A stretch of DNA of 64,000 nt from Gracilaria domingensis (GCA_022539475.1 VCMS01000023.1:62001-126000), one strand, 5' to 3'; numbered from the stretch's first letter, positions 41,157 through 53,202 are shown. Translations and numbers: made by a program. Notes: generated from the sequence alone by a model not told the origin.

Positions 41157-41834
41157 AAGGTTTGAGTCTGTTCAAGTGATCCCATTAGTTAAGCAAAGAG
41201 CATGATCTACATAATTATTCATTCAAGAAAGTGATGATGGTGGATATCTACGTTTGGATAGGCACAAAGTGCTCCAGAGCTTTGCAGTCAAACAAAGGCG
41301 ACTTTCGTTGAGTGTGGACCCGGGAAAGGGCCCGGGAAAGTCTTGGGCCGATCGTGTTGATGATTTGATTGCGGATTTCAAGACCGAAAGCAGTCACAGC
41401 AGCAAACGTGTTGACACGATGACGGAAATCGTATCCATGCAAACTCCAAGTTGACGACTTACCACAACCACTTGACCCAAAATCATGCAGTCATTGGCGT
41501 CAGCGATTTGGTCCAGTGGGCCTTATCCGGGCAAGCCAGTCATGAGCTTCATGCCATGGAAAAGCCAGAGTGGAGCGGGTTATTGATGAGGATGAAGAAC
41601 TGAAAACTGGAGTCTTGTTTGACCGAAACGGCGGAATATGAGAAGCAGTAGGTCAGACAAGATTCTGTAACCTATTGTGGCATTGTGGCAACCTGTGGAG
41701 AGCGAGCGGAACGAACCCAAAAACAGTTTGGACCTGCATCCATACTAAGAATGACCATCGGACGAAAAACGAGACCTGAGAATTCTCAAGGCGACATAGT
41801 CCTACTGTAGGAACTCCGCCAACTCAACCAGCTA
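41157..41834. other. intergenic between convergent genes
   Basis: Contains an 11-bp near-tandem repeat CCCGGGAAAGG (about 41319-41340). A frame at 41254-41454 lacks an early ATG and family features. Confidence 0.5.
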
Positions 41835-43502
41835 CTATCCTAACAATGCGTTGACGTTCGCGGCTTCCGCTTCAACTTGCTTGTTGGCCATGCCATCTTC
41901 CTCACTTTCTTCCGGAATATGTTGCTCTCCTGCATGTACTTCGTGCTGTTCAGGTTTCCGCCGCTTTCGGCCACGTTTGTTGGGAACATACTGAGTGACC
42001 TCGCCGGCGTGATACTTCCACCAGCACTCCCGAGCTGTCCGATTACACAAAGGTACAGGCCCAGGTTGACAGAGCTTGCATTCATATGTTGTTTTAGCGC
42101 GACACACCCAGCATCGACCTCGTGGCCTTCTCTGAGCGCTCGCCTTCACATCTCCAATAAACGACGCCTCATGTAAATCAAAGGTGTTGCTGACAACTCT
42201 TCTTTGAGCTTCATCTACGACCGGCACCATGGTATGAGAGGTGACAAGTGTCTCCGGATCAACTTTCTTCTGAGTTGATGCTAAGCCTGGAACTGTCACA
42301 GCGGCTGGACCTACACCGACGCGGGGGGTGGCGGAGAAAGGAGGTGGAAGGTTGGTAGGAGTACGTCTCTCCTGAGCTAGTACATCGCCTGCTCCTCCGT
42401 CGAACGTAATGAGAGATGTGTACAGATCCGGTCTTCTATCACGGAAAATGCCCCACTGTGCTCTAGCTGTTCGCATTTCGTCGAGGTTGTAGGTGTGCAA
42501 GAGAACGGTCTCTTGATGACGGCCAGCGTCTGATACGATGGATCCAGTGTGATCAGTCATAAAGGATGAACCATAGAACGTGATCGATATGTCAGAAGAT
42601 ACGCCGTGTTCTTTCCCCACGCGGTTCGCAGCAATAACTGGCACCATGTTGGCAGCGGCATGTCCTTGCATACACTTTTGCCATTGTGAACATGTGTCAT
42701 GAGCAGGGTCTTGAGGCTCGGAACCTATTGCCGTCGGATAAAGCAAAAGCTCGGCACCTTTGATTGTCATACATCTCGCAGCTTCCGGGAACCATTGATC
42801 CCAACAGATTCCAACGCCGATATTGGCGTAGCGTGTTTTGAAAGTTCGGAATCCTGTGTCCCCAGGACTAAAATAGTACTTCTCTTGATACCCGGGCCCA
42901 TCTGGAATATGGGATTTTCTATAGAGACCCAACTGGCTACCATCCGCATCAATGACTACAACTGAATTGAAGTATGCGTTGCTGAAAAGAAGGGAAACAC
43001 AAAGCCAAGAGAGAGAATTCGTGAGTGGTTAGTTGGTGTTCTACGCGGCTCACGCAGGGCATGATGCAAACAAACGGGTTTAAAAGGAACAACATCACCC
43101 GGGAGTTAAATCGGAATTACTTTGAGTTCTGCGGTAAAAAAGTGAAAGCCGTCATGATCATGTGCGAACTTACTTAGAACGCTCATAAAAGCTGATGGGG
43201 AGCACAACATTCAGATCACGCGCAAGGCTCTGGAAACGTAAAATGTACGACTTTTCATCGTCCAGAGCCACAGCAAGGCGAGCGTAATCCATCTGATCGA
43301 TCGGAAAGTACAGAGTAGCAAAAAGCTCCTGCAGGAGGACAATATTTGCACCCTTGCGCACGGCCTCGCGAACATAGCTCTCGGCGCGCCGGCAGTTGGA
43401 CTCTATGTCATTGGCACACGAGAACTGGACAGCGGCAACGGTGATGACACGCTGGGGAGCGCTGGCGACAGCAGCTGCCGCCACGGTGGCGGCGCTGGCC
43501 AT
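41835..43502 (-). CDS. N-carbamoylputrescine amidase fused to a C-terminal zinc-ribbon-like domain
   Basis: Exons 43502-43174 and 42981-41835 give 491 residues; the 192-nt intron has GTAAGT, AACTAAC and CAG. Residues 18-305 are a complete carbon-nitrogen hydrolase of the plant N-carbamoylputrescine amidase type (arginine to putrescine route): catalytic Glu59 (VLLQELF), Lys132 (LYRKSHIPDGPGYQEKYYF), Cys169 (GVGICWDQWFPEAAR). The enzyme family normally ends about there. Here about 185 residues follow in the same exon and frame, with a Cys/His motif C400-x2-C403-x7-C411-x2-C414-x7-C422-x6-C429-x4-H434, then basic KRGRKRRK and an acidic tail. That motif resembles the zinc ribbon at the end of piggyBac-type transposases (TTYxCxxC, PLC, CxxxYH). 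Start: first ATG, 43502; the open frame upstream has none. Confidence 0.9.
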
Positions 43503-44617
43503 GAACCGCGGCCGCGCGAAGGAGAACGACGCGATGGCGTTGCTGAGAGCCCTCCTAACGTGAGGAAGGCTAACCGTGTTCGCCCCGATGAGACCGTGCG
43601 ACGTTGAAAGCAGTGCCCACCTCGAACCCCAATAAAGACCACTGTGATGCGTTAGGACCGCGACGCGGTTTTGGGCGTTCAGGTAGACAGATGTGCGCGC
43701 CGTTTTGGGCCGGCACCTTGGGCACAGACTACAGTTTGATGGCTGCCTCGGACAGCACCAATCGAGCAAGTTGCCACACACAAGCGCTGGCAGCGAAAGC
43801 CTCCAGGAACGATTTAATGTTTACACAATTTTGGCCGCAAATAGTATTTGCTAAATACAGATGTAACTTTCACTGTAAATGTCTTACCCTTTGGTATCAT
43901 TTACCGTAAATGATTTCCGTAACTGATCACGAGTCGTGACGACTCGACGGGGCTTGCACCGCCCGATTGCTCAGCGAAGCTCAAGCAGTCGTTGACTGCT
44001 GCGCAAAGCTCTGTTGCCTCCGCGATGTTTCGGTTCATGCCTTCTTCGAGCAAATTCCAGACTTGTTCTCGCATATCGTTGCCAACGATTCGTTGGTGTA
44101 TTCTCGTATAGCTACCCGCAGGACCACTAGATTACGGTGGAGGTAGAAGGATAGCTCTCTAGCCCAACATGATGTCCGACGAAGATTGATGTCAATGACC
44201 GCCAGCAGATCCTGATCTCGTCACGCTCTTTGTGAAGAACCGTAAGCTGTATTCAAAGAGAAACGAGCGAATCAAGACATGTTCGTGTGGACTATAACTG
44301 CGTATTCCTTTGTGGAACAGTTTACACGTAGTTCTGGAGAACCCACAGAAATGAGCACCAGCCTTTACCTCCTCACTGAGGAGGTAAAGGCTGATCCTGA
44401 AATTCTGTATGTACTACCATGAACAAGTTCAAAGGGCAATCGAAATGAGAGCCATTATTACATTCAATGTGTATTAGGGGTATTACAGCTGGTTTGATGG
44501 AGGTTTAGTCTTGTTTATGTGCATTGCGCGCCTATCTTTTGTAGTCAGCCAATTCAATTACGCTGCCATGTTCTCGCGGGCCTCAAGCGCCTTCAACTCG
44601 GAAGTATGAAACTGCAA
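43503..44617. other. intergenic, 1.1 kb, palindrome-rich
   Basis: Between two minus-strand genes. One-base-centre palindromes: CGAGTCGT-G-ACGACTCG at 43930-43946, CCAACGA-T-TCGTTGG at 44082-44096 and a 35-bp one at 44359-44393. No gene seen. Confidence 0.6.
44359..44393. repeat. perfect 35-bp palindrome, 17-bp arms, one-base centre
   Basis: CAGCCTTTACCTCCTCA, single C at 44376, then the exact reverse complement. It lies about 220 bp beyond the RPB2 stop codon. Confidence 0.9.
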
Positions 44618-47600
44618 TTACGGCTGGTTCGCCGTCCTGTTTCGCTTCTTCTTCGGCGGCTCTTCTTTTTTGACCATAAGTCGGGGAGCCACCGACATTG
44701 CCATTAGCTCCTGGAAGAGCAGTTTGCAAGCGTACGGGATATAGACCTGGCTAATAGCCGTGCTGTTGTTGCAGTTCCTACAATGGAACGTGTTCTTTCG
44801 AAGATCTGCAATTGCAATCAACCCGCATATGTCACACACATGAACTCTGTACTTATCGCTCATGTCCATAAGGCGTTCCCGAAGAAAGTTGGCCCTGTCG
44901 AATCAAAAGAAAGTGCTGTTAGTTATTCGTTGTACATCAAGAATCATTAGTCGGCGCAAAACGTACCCACCGTGCGAAATAAGACAGTCGCGTTCCATTT
45001 CTCCGAATCGCAGCCCACCTCCTCTAGCTCGGCCTTCGAGCGGTTGCCTAGTTAGCAAAGTTACAGGGCCATTTGACCTGGAATGTATCTTGTCATCCAC
45101 CATATGCTTCAGACGCTGGTAATATGTAGGACCTAGGAAAATATGGGCTTCGAGTGGTCTCCCAGTATGTCCATTATGCATCAGCTCCCAACCATGTGGT
45201 TGGTAACCTGCTTCTAGCAAACTCTTCCCAATATCCTCAACAGTGACATTGGTGAACGGCGTGGCGTCACCTTCGGTACCCTTGATGGCAGAAACTTTCC
45301 CCAGCAGACATTCAATTAGCTGTCCGATTGTCATTCGAGACGGGATGGCGTGTGGATTAACGATGATGTCTGGGATGATACCCTCTGATGTGAAAGGCAT
45401 ATCTTCTTGTCTGTACGTAATTCCGATCGTTCCTTTCTGGCCATGTCTTGATGAGAATTTGTCCCCAATCTGAGGTTTTCTTACAGACCGCAACCTGACT
45501 GAGACGAATCTGGCACCTTCTTCATTCATAGCCAGAAGCACTTTATCCACAACACCATTCTCAGTTGATTTCGCTCCCTGAGACAGATCCTTTTTCGTCT
45601 TCGCACCTGCAAGTGCAGCAGCACTCTGCGTGCCTGGCTGCGTTCCGGGGACGTCAACTAAAGGAGTAACTTTGCCAACAAGAATATCATTCCCCGCAAT
45701 TCGAGTTCCTTCACATACTAGGCCATCTGCATCAAGTTTGTCATACGCTCCTGGTTTTAAGGCCACGCAATCACGATGGTCAGGCACTTCAAAACGTTCT
45801 TGAAGGCCTGCAAGATGTCTCTTTTCCTCATCACGGAAGCTTCTAAAGTACACCGACCTAAACAACCCTCGATCGATTCCTGACTGAGACATGATGACCG
45901 AATCTTCTTGATTGTAACCAGAGTAGCACGCAATGGCGACGACTGCGTTGATACCTGAAGGCAAAGCTCGGAATTTCAAATGTTGCATTGCCCGCGTACA
46001 CACTAATGGCTTTTGGGGATAGTACAATACGTGAGCTTGTGTATCCATTCTCAGACTAAAGTTTGTGATGTACACACCCATTGCCTGCTTTCCCATAGCC
46101 GATTGATACGTATTACGAGGGCTTTGGTTGTGATCCGGGAAGGGAATAATCGATCCGCAAACGCCGAGAATCATAGCCGGGTGGATCTCACAATGAGTGT
46201 ACTGAGCCGAATGGTTCTTCTTTTCCAAATCACTCATTAACATTGCAATCATGATTGTTTCCTCCTCCTCACAATCTACGTACTCGAGCAGCCCCAGAGC
46301 CAGCAGGCTATGAAACTCACGAATATCCGGATCAAAATCTGGGCTATCTTCATCGTCTACGCTGGCAAGAGCGAGCACATGCCGCTTACGGATTTTGAGT
46401 TGCGATTTGCGCCAACCATGTTCGTCTTGTTTCTTATTCTGTTCAACAACAAACAGAGGCCGGCCTATACGACCTGCGTCGGTATAGATTCGCAGTTCTC
46501 GACGCTGATGATCCATAACTATTGAAACTTCGAAATTTATGTCACCTTTCCTTCGCAAGCTCCTCAGAGTATCCGCTAGGCCTTCCGCCTTGTGATGGAT
46601 ACCCACCCACGCTCCGTTCACGAACACCTTGGTCGCCCTAGCAACTTGACCCGGAGCAATCTCCATAAGCTGATGTGTGCTCCACTCTTCCAGGAAAATT
46701 TGCACCGGTGCAGCCTGCGAACCCACTGAAATGTAGGCCATCAAAGCCAGGTTCTTAACCAGCCCACAGGCTTGCCCCTCAGGAGTCTCGGCTGGACATA
46801 TCATGCCCCAGTGAGTGTTGTGAAGCTGCCGGGGCTTTGCCAGCTTTCCTTCTCTCCCAATCGGTGAATTCATTCGTCGAAGGTGAGACAGTGAGGATGC
46901 AAATGTTAAACGGTTGAGTACTTGAGAAACACCAGTTTTAGTCGGAGCGCCACCGGCGGAGTTCCAGTTCCCAGTGGAAAGAGCGTACTTCAGCCCATTG
47001 GTGATAATGGAGGACTTAACAAGAGAGTTAAGATCCACCTCCCCACCTGCATTTATAATTCTCTTTGCGCTTGCTCTAACATCCTTCATCAGTTTCCTCA
47101 GCAGTTGCCTGAACAAAGTGGTCATCAACGGCCCCGCCAGATCTAACCTTTTGTTACCGTAGTGATCACGATCGTCTTCGCGCTGTCTACCGAGTGCTAC
47201 ATGAAGCAACTTGTTCACCATGTACCCTAAGTAATATGACTTTTTCATTTCAGAGCCTGGTTCAGTTCCAATGTGAGGGAGAAGCTCAAGTTGTAGAACG
47301 TCTCTTCCGTACTTTATACGGTCTGCCCTTGAAAGCCCCCCTTTTCCGGGCCCTCTTCTTCCTATGAAGTCAAGGGCGCTTAGGACATCACGAATACTCT
47401 GCGCTTCTTCTATTGAGGGCATAACAGCAGTCATGAGTTCGTCATCTGCTAAGTCATAACAAATATGGCTCATGACTTCTTTGTCGTTCGCGCAGCCCAA
47501 AGCGCGAAACAAGACAACCACAGGTATTTCCTCGCGTATACTTGGGATTTGACAGTGAATTGTCGACCCGGAAAGCCCATCTCTTCCCTTCCCACGTGAC

Positions 47601-48557
47601 TTGAGCTTCACTTGAAGAGAAGTCGTTGGTCTATTGCTTGCTTCAGATGCCGATCGAACTTCAGCCACATGAGAGTATGTCGATGGGAGGGACTTCACGA
47701 AAACAAAGCAGTGATTGGTAGACATTCGTTCTTGGGCAAGCAACACTTTTTCAGAGCCGTTAATAACAAAATAGCCGCCCTGGTCAACATGACATTCGCC
47801 CATTTTGTTAAGTTCCTTATCGGTCTTCAAATCATGCAGGAGACAGTACTTGGACCGGAGCATAAGAGGAACTCGCCCAATGAATACTATTTTTTGTCCT
47901 TGGTCTAATTGAACTTCCTCTCCGGTGTCAGGATGAACTTCTAGTTCCGTTTTAGAAATCTCACAGTACAATGGCGACGCATACGTCAAATTCCTCAAAC
48001 GAGCCTGATTGGGGTAAAGGAGATTTGCTTCGCCAGTAGATTCTTGAAAAAAGGGGCGACCCATGCGAAGTTGTCCGAATCTTATGATAACACGTTTCGC
48101 AGTTTCTTGCTCCATCTCACCCGGCAAATGCTGGTCTTCGGAAATGATTTCTATGTCCGGTGTTTGATCCACAAGATCCTGTGAGAGGAAAAGTAAGTAT
48201 GGATAAATTGGCGTACAGATAGAGTGTTAGTAGCTGCGCAGCAATAGCACACCTCTGCTTGGAGCTCGACACAGTTCGTTTTGTAAGCCTTACCTGCATG
48301 GTGTTTGTCATGAAGACATCGTACGAATCGATTTGCTGACTGACAAGTCCTCTCGTCTTGAAATGCGATTCAATGACGGTCCAAGCATCCTCCTCCGTTA
48401 TAGGCTCCTCCTCTTCGTCAAATACGTCATCCGGTTCGTCCGCAAATCCGTCTCCGTTTATGTATTCTGCGTCTCTGTCTTGGACTTCGTATTCAAGGTC
48501 TCTTGTCGCCTCGTAGTATCCATTGTTATGCACGGATGGCAAAGATTCGACTTGCAT
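44618..48557 (-). CDS. RPB2: RNA polymerase II second-largest subunit
   Basis: Exons 48557-48294, 48178-44967 and 44894-44618 give 1250 residues, close to yeast Rpb2 (1224). Introns of 115 nt (TACTAAC) and 72 nt (AACTAAC), both GT-AG. Landmarks in order: [36 protein letters not shown] (lobe), [20 protein letters not shown] (fork), [20 protein letters not shown] (hybrid-binding region), [20 protein letters not shown] and [20 protein letters not shown], joined by splicing to [15 protein letters not shown]. The end has the zinc site CDICGL...CRNCNN and [20 protein letters not shown]. The acidic N terminus ([17 protein letters not shown]) is as expected for Pol II rather than Pol I or III. Confidence 0.97.
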
Positions 48558-49380
48558 ACCGTTCGCGGAGTCAAAAAGTCTTAGCCTTGCGTACTTTGGG
48601 AAGAATTCAAGCTGCTGGGCAGTACTGCTAAAAGGCGTGAGTTACTGCAATAATATAACCCGAAATCGTTGTCTAAGAACGGAATACCTCAGTGGCCGAC
48701 GAAATGAAGAGTTGGAGGGGCTTTCTGGTGTATAGGCCCACTCCCAGACACCACGCAGACTGTTTAAAGTACTCTTCGAGAAACGGAGGCAAGCGGTATC
48801 TTTACCCTTGGTACACAACTACGGAGTAGCGCTTCACCAGGGCTTGAGTTAAGATGTTGCGCAGTGACGCCGGCCGTTGATCTTGAGAAACTGTGCTTCA
48901 AAAAACCGCGGAAGAACGGAAGTACTCAGATTATCTAACCAGGCTCGTAGCGCTTGAAAATATGTGAAATACAGTTGTAAACGCAACCCGAAGGGGCCGC
49001 ACGCCTTTCAAAATGTTTTTTGAAATTAGGCGCGATTCCGCCACAGTGGAGCTTCCAAAAGCTGTCTAGCTAGTCGAATTTCTGCGAGGCTCATGCGTTT
49101 GTTTCCCTCGCTCTCGAAGGTGTGTTACCGAGGGCACCGTGCTTGAAAACGGATACACATCTCCTTCACCACTGGTAACGAGAGGTCCAGAGAAAAGAAA
49201 AGGCAAGAATTCCGGAAAACGTTGCACTTTTGTTCGCGCCGTGTGGGAACACGCAGTGAAGTGTTCGTTTTGCTGCACTCAAGAGAGCTCGCCAGATTCT
49301 GGTACTGGCCAGTATTTGGATTTGGAAAAGGCACCAAACTTCTCGTAATACGCTCTTAAGAACTCGATCAAACTATTAAC
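48558..49380. other. intergenic, divergent
   Basis: Promoter regions of RPB2 (-) and the SMARCD gene (+). Open frames of about 70 codons only; no family features. Confidence 0.5.
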
Positions 49381-50883
49381 ATGGAGCTCTCTGGAGGAAA
49401 AGTGGGTGCTCTTAAATCTGAGAGCGATGTAGGTCGTGCAGCAGCAGATTTCATGGCGTCTGCCTCTGAACGTCGGAAAAGAGCTCGCGCCTCAATGGGT
49501 CCAATTGGCGAGCAAGCACGGAAGCGCCACATATCTTCACATCCACCAAAGGTGAACGTCGAGGCGGCCAGGAAGTCGGCTTTGGCTCTTTCAGGCGAAT
49601 CCCCTGCTTACAAAAAGCTAATGGAAATGGAGGAACGTCTTGATCTCGCACTAATGCGCAAACAGCAGGATATTAAAGAGATGCTCAAGTCACAATTCTT
49701 TTCCGAGAAGCGCGTATTCAGATTATACATATTCAATACGTACCGATCACAGCCAGAAGCTCCAGGGGTCACTTCGGAAGACGTTGCGTCGTGGTCTTTG
49801 CGAATTCAAGGTCAACTTCTGCCGAAAAAAGATTCATTGAAAACGTTCGACCACGGCAACGAAATGGAGCCCCAGTCTGCTGGCGTTCCTGGGCTTACGA
49901 CAACCCCTGGAGCGACTGGCATCTCATCAGGAGCACAGTCATCGGCCATACCGGGCCAGTATCAAACTTCGGAACCTGCGAGCGTGTTAACTGGCCCCCC
50001 TCCAAAATGCTCTGATGTTTTCAGCAAAGTGATTGTTGAGCTTGATAAAGATCTATACCCGGAGAACAACATGATTGAATGGAAGCGGAAGGACGGTGAG
50101 CCTTCGTCCAATGGCTTTGAAATTTCGCGGGCTGGTTCGAAGGAATTCACTGCGAAGATATACCTGTTTGTAGATCACAAGCCGGATCAATTTCGCATAT
50201 CATGGCAGTTGTCTCGTCTCATCGGAGTCAAGAAAGAGACGAAGAGGAATATTTACAACAGTGTTTGGCAATACGTGAAAAAGAACAGACTGCAATGCGT
50301 GGACGACCGCACAGCTGTGCGACTGGATGCTGGTTTGAAGACTTTGCTGGGACCTGTGAATCAATCTGTAGAGGTTTTGAAACTTCAACAGTTATTCGCA
50401 ATCATCAAGAGCCATATGGGACCATTAGAGCCTATTCAGATTGAGTACGAGGTAAAGTTAAATGGAGATGTGGTTGATAATCAGGACTGCTACGACATCG
50501 AAGTGAACGTTCAGGACACAAGCTTGATTGAGTCTGCTCGAAAGGCTGGGACATTTGGGTTGGGTCTCCCACAATCAACCGAATATGAAGCGCTCAGCGA
50601 GAAGCATATGGTTGCCCTTCAGAAGATTGCGGAACATAAAAGGCGAAGGGATTTCTTCGTAGGTTTTTGCTCGAATCCGGTCCAATTTATAAATCATTTG
50701 ATTCTGAGCCAAACAAGGGACTTGAAGGTTCTCGGTGGTAGCACAGGAAGAAATCCCGAGGAAGAACGCAGAGCATCATTCTATCAGCAGCAGTGGGTGT
50801 ATGAAGCAGTTCCGCGTTACTTGCTGAGAAAAGCAATTGCCGACACCGCCGAGGAAACCGTTGAGAGCGTTCTCAAGAGCTAA
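49381..50883 (+). CDS. SWIB-domain subunit of SWI/SNF (SMARCD/BAF60/SWP73)
   Basis: 500 residues from ATG 49381, single exon. Residues about 75-110 (SPAYKKLMEMEERLDLALMR) match the conserved N-terminal segment of BAF60 proteins, followed by FRLYIFNTYRSQ. A linker of about 50 Pro/Gly/Ser-rich residues comes next. The SWIB domain lies at about 275-350: PDQFRISWQLSRLIGVKKET, KRNIYNSVWQYVKKNRLQCV. The C-terminal half with YEALSEKHMVALQKIAEHKR and VYEAVPRYLLRKAI is typical of this family. It links the remodelling ATPase to transcription factors. Confidence 0.92.
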   Translation: MELSGGKVGALKSESDVGRAAADFMASASERRKRARASMGPIGEQARKRHISSHPPKVNVEAARKSALALSGESPAYKKLMEMEERLDLALMRKQQDIKEMLKSQFFSEKRVFRLYIFNTYRSQPEAPGVTSEDVASWSLRIQGQLLPKKDSLKTFDHGNEMEPQSAGVPGLTTTPGATGISSGAQSSAIPGQYQTSEPASVLTGPPPKCSDVFSKVIVELDKDLYPENNMIEWKRKDGEPSSNGFEISRAGSKEFTAKIYLFVDHKPDQFRISWQLSRLIGVKKETKRNIYNSVWQYVKKNRLQCVDDRTAVRLDAGLKTLLGPVNQSVEVLKLQQLFAIIKSHMGPLEPIQIEYEVKLNGDVVDNQDCYDIEVNVQDTSLIESARKAGTFGLGLPQSTEYEALSEKHMVALQKIAEHKRRRDFFVGFCSNPVQFINHLILSQTRDLKVLGGSTGRNPEEERRASFYQQQWVYEAVPRYLLRKAIADTAEETVESVLKS

Positions 50884-51694
50884 CCGACTGGGAACTTAAA
50901 CTGCTATCTACGGAGGCCACAGTGTACTCGGATTTGGATATACTGTAACTTGCTTGGTCTTTATCCATATGATGTCGTTTTTCTTGTTAGCCGGCATCGT
51001 TGCTATCAACTAATTTGTACAGGTTGCTTGGGCTTTCTATATGGGGTGCCTCGAATACTGTTCCACTTGAGCGATAGTCGGAACGAATCTTTTCAAGAAT
51101 GCTGTTTGAAGGTTTCAAATCGCCATCCAGAGGTATCAAGATGGATACGTTGAATTGGGTATCTCTAAAATGTTGAACCTTTTGTAGACAAGGAGCAGAT
51201 TCCAAAGACAAGGTTTCTTGTCCCCGTGAGAGCACGTAACTTGCATTACCTGACCGGACAGTCGATGAGGCTGGTGGGTTCAGGGCCGTCTCTGTTGCAG
51301 CTCTTTCGGAGGGATGATATTGTGGTAATGCACTTTCTGCTGTGCGAGTTGCGCGCACACTCCCTATTAGGCGGGCCACATATTATGACCCAAACGCACT
51401 CGGGTGCAATACCCTGTACGTGTAAAGTTTGAAGTTATATCCGCAGTGCTATGCGGCGTAGCTGTACAGATGCCAACGAATTCTTTCTCCCAGGCTAGTT
51501 CGCTTTCGCTTGTCCCACCCTTGCCATCTGGAGCTCATGTTTGCATCATGTTGCGGATAATTCTTTGTTGACTGTTGTCGCATTGTACACGATGAGCGAC
51601 TTGATATTTCAATGAGAAGAAACCTTGTGGTGCAGCCCAATTGCCGAAGGTTACGACAGGGTTACGGCAGTTTTTTGCGAGAAGCTATTCTCTA
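50884..51694. other. intergenic
   Basis: Between two plus-strand genes. The frame of the downstream gene is open back to 51605 but has no ATG and no CTAAC-containing intron upstream was found. Nothing else seen. Confidence 0.45.
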
Positions 51695-52690
51695 ATGGAA
51701 ATGCAGAATAATCAGGAGCTCGCTCTCCCAGGACGGCCTGATGCGTTCTCAAAGCTTCTTACGTACCCATATGTCTACTGCATTTCGGATAGAGTGAAGG
51801 ATAAGGTGTTGTTCCCTTTCGAAGGGTATGATGGAACGATTGATGAGACTCTACACGCCATTTGCAACGGAAACTCGGTGCTGCTTGTTGGGGAGCCCGG
51901 TATCGGTAAGCGCTCTTTATCTCTTGGTCTTGCTCGACGTCTCGCTTCATTGAAGGAGGATTCTGGGAACCCCATTTACACTCGCACAGTGTATACTTTG
52001 TCGCTTGGAAATTACTTTTGGAGCGGGGGTTCCGAGGACGCTCAACAAATGCAACGAAACATCAGCGAAGTTTTTTCCCACGTAGAGAGAGCTGGTCCAG
52101 AACACATCGTGCTTTGCATAGACGATGTAGATATCCTTGGTTTCGTTGACAGGATTGTTAACGAGAGAACAAAGAGTAATACAGAGCAAAATCCCATTTC
52201 GTTGGAGAATATGCTGCGGTTTCTTCTATTCGACAAGAAAGTTATCTGCTTGTGCACATGTATTCGAAGCGCCTACAAGAGATTGATAGAATCCGACACG
52301 TACTATGATGAAAAGTTCACAAAGTCATTCCGTGTCATTCATATGAAGCCTCCGAATGTACCTACATCGCTGCGAGTTTTGGCTGCTCACAAAGATCGCA
52401 TAGAGAAAGAACGTAATGTTGCCCTTTCGAACGATGCTATATCTGCCGCAGTCATATGCGCAGATCGTTACATCACACATCGCGCTCTGCCAGAAAAAGC
52501 AATTGATGTTTTGAGTGAAGCTTGCAATATAGCGCGCTCCATAAGGTCAAAAAGCTGTGAAGGCCACGACGACCCTGATATTACTGTTTCAGTGGAACAA
52601 AGAGATGTGGAGCACTTGATTTACAACTGGTGTGGTGTCACCGTGCAGCAACTCGGAGACTATGTAAGTGCCGTGAACACTGGCTCATGA
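51695..52690 (+). CDS. Clp/HSP100-like protein with a single degenerate AAA+ (D1) domain
   Basis: 331 residues from the first in-frame ATG, 51695. It matches the first AAA+ domain of ClpB/ClpC: Walker A region NSVLLVGEPGIGKRSLSLGL (Lys72 kept, the following Thr/Ser replaced by Arg73), Walker B region IVLCIDDVD (Asp-Asp instead of Asp-Glu), the small domain ICADRYITHRALPEKAIDVL with SEACNIAR, and even the linker IYNWCGVTVQQL that normally leads into the second domain. The arginine-finger segment (usually LERRF) reads DEKFTKSF. There is no Clp N domain and no second ATPase domain. ATP binding may remain but hydrolysis is doubtful. It could be a regulatory partner of a Clp chaperone. Confidence 0.8.
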   Translation: MEMQNNQELALPGRPDAFSKLLTYPYVYCISDRVKDKVLFPFEGYDGTIDETLHAICNGNSVLLVGEPGIGKRSLSLGLARRLASLKEDSGNPIYTRTVYTLSLGNYFWSGGSEDAQQMQRNISEVFSHVERAGPEHIVLCIDDVDILGFVDRIVNERTKSNTEQNPISLENMLRFLLFDKKVICLCTCIRSAYKRLIESDTYYDEKFTKSFRVIHMKPPNVPTSLRVLAAHKDRIEKERNVALSNDAISAAVICADRYITHRALPEKAIDVLSEACNIARSIRSKSCEGHDDPDITVSVEQRDVEHLIYNWCGVTVQQLGDYVSAVNTGS

Positions 52691-53202
52691 GTAGTGATGC
52701 TGAAGAAGACAAGAAAGTTTTAAAGAATTGGGTCAATGTGCTATGACTATCTACGTGAGGTCATGTATCAAACATCACACGGGAATTTCCAAAACGGATT
52801 CTGCTGAAACTAACTGTTGAGCTAGTTCGCACTTTCTGTTTATAAGTGAAGGTACATCCAGGCAGCAACACGCTAGAAATATCGGGTGGAGGGGTTGTTA
52901 AAAACCAAGACAATCCTCGGCGAATTGTCACACGGAACAAGAAGTCATGAGAAGTTAGAAACGTTTTCGCCGCTGAGCTCTCCTCATTCGGAGCAAGAAA
53001 TACGAGTTTATGATGCGAGTTTTCCATGATCGTGGTTCGCGAAAAACCCAATCACCGCCATCGACGATTGCCAGTAAAAGAAAGAAATGCATGGAAATAC
53101 ACCAACGCTCTTCATCACGCACGAAAAGTATACGATGAGTGACAAGCGTTGTCTAGGGACCTCGCTCAGCGGACAAACTACGAACAAACCATGACGACCG
53201 CA
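52691..53202. other. intergenic between convergent genes
   Basis: No gene, RNA or repeat recognised. Confidence 0.5.

Noticed and set aside
41254..41454. 66-codon frame between the YEATS and amidase genes
   Set aside because: No early ATG, no domain, and located at the convergent 3' ends of two genes.
43600..43640. tRNA-like T-loop word (GGTTCGAGG on the minus strand)
   Set aside because: The flanking bases cannot form a T stem or acceptor stem. No tRNA or rRNA gene was recognised in the window.
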